Shown here: positions 5,671 through 6,948 of the stretch, in pieces
Layout: every line of letters starts with the position of its first letter
Position numbering within the stretch: position 1 is the stretch's first letter
Source of the DNA: Muribaculaceae bacterium
GTDB lineage: Bacteria > Bacteroidota > Bacteroidia > Bacteroidales > Muribaculaceae
Assembly (NCBI GenBank): GCA_022511505.1
Contig: JAFLTK010000157.1
Coordinates: 1-6,948, forward strand
Direction: 5' to 3'
Length of the DNA stretch: 6,948 nucleotides
Made by a program: the position numbers and the translations under genes
Notes under the pieces: model-generated
Told to the model about the DNA's origin: nothing
What the model saw: the letters and a program-made list of their open reading frames with translations, nothing else
Database searches by the model: none

Positions 5671-6719
5671 AATCAACAACCAAAATACTAATAGGCGTTC
5701 TGATAGCCATGACCGCCATGGTCATCGCCGCGCCATTCATTCTATTCAAAAAAACCGATGCCGGAATCACCGTTGCACTGACCGGGGAGATGGAAACCAT
5801 CGACCTTGACCCTTTCAAGACATTGCTAATCGACGGTGACTTCAGGTTGGTTCAAGGCGATAAAGTTTACAGGTCATTATCTGAACAATTGTCGTTTAAA
5901 ATAGTAGAAGACAGTTCAATAACTCGCCCCAAGATTGTCATGGACAAGGCGTGGGCCGTCCTGTTCAACGTCGATGTCGAGGAAGGAGCCTCCCGCGTTG
6001 TCTTAGGGCTCAACATCCAGGATATTTTCCCCGATGGGGCTGACGAAGATGATGAAGTAAAAGTATTCATCGAAGATGAAGGGGGCGACAGTGGCATCAC
6101 CCGAAATCGATATGTTACAACAATAGATAGCGTAACCACTTTTTTGGATGGGGAACGCTACAACGTCGCCACCATTATCGTCCCTCCCGGTATGCTTAAG
6201 AAAGTCGAAGTCGGCGACCTCTTAGACGGCGATATCCAGTGTGAAAGCCTCAAAGGCACAATAGATTTCTGTAGAATCGGCATAGTGCCCGAGGTATTTC
6301 TGACCTTCTATAATTGCGATATTGAGACACTTGGAATATACAACTGGAAAACATATAGTGTCACCCTTGTCGAGAGCAGTATCGACAATCTCTTTGACTT
6401 CTCAGAGGAAAATTACTCCTCGCGCGGTTATGCCTATAACGTAGGTCTAAATATTGAAACGTCGATTAATGGCCGGATAGGCAACATCATCATGAATGCT
6501 TCTTATGCTTATCTGCTTGCCAAAAAGGAAGGCTCGACTATCGACCGGGTCACCATTACTCCCCCCTCTGCAGAAGCTAAGATTGCCGACATCGAATCCG
6601 ATATCGACTCCGATAACGAATCCTTTATCGAATCTGATATCGACCCCGTTAACGGCATCAACACCAACATCAAGATTAGAATACCCTACAGCGTCCCCAT
6701 CACCTTCGCCGGCCAATAA
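5667..6719 (+). CDS. Membrane-anchored extracytoplasmic protein of unknown function
   Basis: A 350-residue protein whose N-terminus (KSTTKILIGVLIAMTAMVIAA, about 6-27) is one uncleaved helix or signal anchor, leaving about 320 residues outside the membrane. Nothing catalytic is recognised. The segment ETIDLDPFKTLLIDGDFRLVQGDK (43-66) faintly resembles the start of DUF2807/GIN-type domains, and 185-285 has short beta-strand-like stretches with regularly placed polar turns (FYNCDIETLGIYN, SVTLVESSIDNLFDF), which would fit a right-handed beta-structure. This is weak. Two acidic regions stand out: DGADEDDEVKVFIEDEGGD (123-141) and a duplicated IESDID (309-314, 321-326). Cysteines occur at 192, 202 and 217. 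The start overlaps the gntR stop by 4 nt, so it is translationally coupled and belongs to the operon; it may assist or sense the transporter's substrate. ATA and other AT-rich codons look commoner than in its neighbours. Confidence 0.85.
   Translation: MKSTTKILIGVLIAMTAMVIAAPFILFKKTDAGITVALTGEMETIDLDPFKTLLIDGDFRLVQGDKVYRSLSEQLSFKIVEDSSITRPKIVMDKAWAVLFNVDVEEGASRVVLGLNIQDIFPDGADEDDEVKVFIEDEGGDSGITRNRYVTTIDSVTTFLDGERYNVATIIVPPGMLKKVEVGDLLDGDIQCESLKGTIDFCRIGIVPEVFLTFYNCDIETLGIYNWKTYSVTLVESSIDNLFDFSEENYSSRGYAYNVGLNIETSINGRIGNIIMNASYAYLLAKKEGSTIDRVTITPPSAEAKIADIESDIDSDNESFIESDIDPVNGINTNIKIRIPYSVPITFAGQ
6591..6644 (+). repeat. In-gene 18-bp direct repeat encoding IESDID
   Basis: The unit atcgaatccgatatcgac (6591-6608) recurs at 6627-6644 with one silent C/T difference, a period of 36 nt or 12 codons. 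Both copies encode IESDID in the acidic linker near the C-terminus. The region between them also has gactccgataacgaatcc, a partial copy. It looks like a short expansion by slippage in a flexible linker. Confidence 0.75.
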
Positions 6720-6763
6720 CGCGATAACGCCAATTTAGAGCCTGTTCTCAGAATCTGTTTTAG

Positions 6764-6815
6764 AGCCGGAGATCTTGTCCCTGTCGTGACGAGCGCCTCC
6801 GGCTCCTCGCTTTTT
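6764..6815 (+). terminator. Possible terminator of the ABC/GntR operon
   Basis: The 9-bp inverted repeat gagccggag (6764-6772) / ctccggctc (6797-6805) and a nested hairpin gcc-TCC-ggc with outer cgag/ctcg arms (6790-6809) end in CTTTTT (6810-6815). It lies about 45 bp after the stop of the last plus-strand gene. The stem is interrupted, so termination strength is uncertain. Confidence 0.4.
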
Positions 6816-6877
6816 CACCCCACGTAAGCGATGGGGATGTCTATAGTCCTGACGAGGAGCTCCTGCTCCTCGTCACG
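6785..6877. repeat. Intergenic inverted-repeat element with a perfect 11-bp hairpin
   Basis: Outer arms cgtgacgag (6785-6793) and ctcgtcacg (6869-6877) are perfect reverse complements. Inside, tgacgaggagc (6850-6860), loop TCCT and gctcctcgtca (6865-6875) form a perfect 11-bp stem. A smaller cccca/tgggg pair (6818-6822, 6832-6836) lies between. There is no coding sequence here. It is probably a dispersed hairpin repeat, different in sequence from the element in the leader but sharing short TCC loops. Confidence 0.6.
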
Positions 6878-6887
6878 GGCCTTTGCG

Positions 6888-6925
6888 AAAAAACCACACG
6901 GGAACGGTAAGGTTCCCGAGTGGTT
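6888..6925 (-). terminator. Intrinsic terminator for a minus-strand gene right of the window
   Basis: On the minus strand the stem is CCACTCGGGAAC - CTTACC - GTTCCCGTGTGG, with one A-A mismatch, followed by TTTTTT. The perfect inner 7 bp are cgggaac/gttcccg (6899-6905, 6912-6918). Two further A-T pairs extend the stem into the T-run. It is a strong Rho-independent terminator for a gene or RNA that reads leftward from beyond 6948, converging on this operon. The remaining 6926-6948 has no readable gene; gggg (6935-6938) and cccc (6945-6948) may be half of another hairpin. Confidence 0.75.
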
Positions 6926-6948
6926 GGATCGCGAGGGGAGAATGCCCC

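Noticed and set aside
6926..6948. Possible tRNA 3' end on the minus strand before the terminator
   Set aside because: A CCA is present, but no T-loop (TTCRA) or proper acceptor pairing can be seen in the few bases available.

Overview
The window looks like a chromosomal segment of a gut Bacteroidales bacterium, possibly of the Muribaculaceae. This is inferred from three things: the promoter boxes (TTTG about 20 bp before TAnnTTTG), a lamin-tail/OadG fusion subunit, and a methylmalonyl-CoA epimerase - carboxyltransferase - OadG gene order. Most starts lack a Shine-Dalgarno sequence, as is usual in this phylum; the gntR gene is a clear exception. No sequence search could be run, so the genus is not established.

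Left part (1-3044, minus strand): three genes read right to left, mce (methylmalonyl-CoA epimerase), mmdA (biotin-dependent carboxyltransferase) and a partial oadG-like gene that runs off the left edge. Together they would carry the last steps of the succinate pathway to propionate: (R)-methylmalonyl-CoA is epimerised to (S), then decarboxylated to propionyl-CoA by a membrane complex that pumps Na+. The biotin carrier and the beta subunit are expected just beyond the left edge. The 205-bp mce-mmdA gap holds AT-rich repeats and a 19-bp inverted repeat.

Middle (3045-3573): a divergent regulatory region. A minus-strand -7 box serves mce. A full plus-strand promoter (TTTG-N20-TACTTTTG) is followed three bases later by the perfect palindrome GTGTATTAATACAC, a likely operator for the GntR repressor encoded downstream. 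A leader of about 385 nt then precedes the first plus-strand gene. It contains a 228-bp composite of two inverted three-hairpin units (a BIME-like element), flanked on both sides by A/C-rich sequence, the right-hand part being a 9-bp tandem repeat (CAACATCAA).

Right part (3574-6719, plus strand): four tightly packed genes, namely an ABC ATPase, a six-TM permease, a YtrA-type GntR regulator and a membrane-anchored extracytoplasmic protein of unknown function. Junctions are a 1-nt overlap (TAATG), a 19-bp gap with AGGAGG, and a 4-nt overlap (ATGA), so the set is read as one operon, probably autorepressed by its GntR protein. The substrate is unknown. The last 229 bp hold hairpins: a weak plus-strand terminator candidate, a perfect 11-bp stem, and a strong minus-strand intrinsic terminator for a gene right of the window.

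Most worth a second look are the operator/promoter arrangement, the composite hairpin element inside the leader, and the unknown fourth gene coupled to the regulator.
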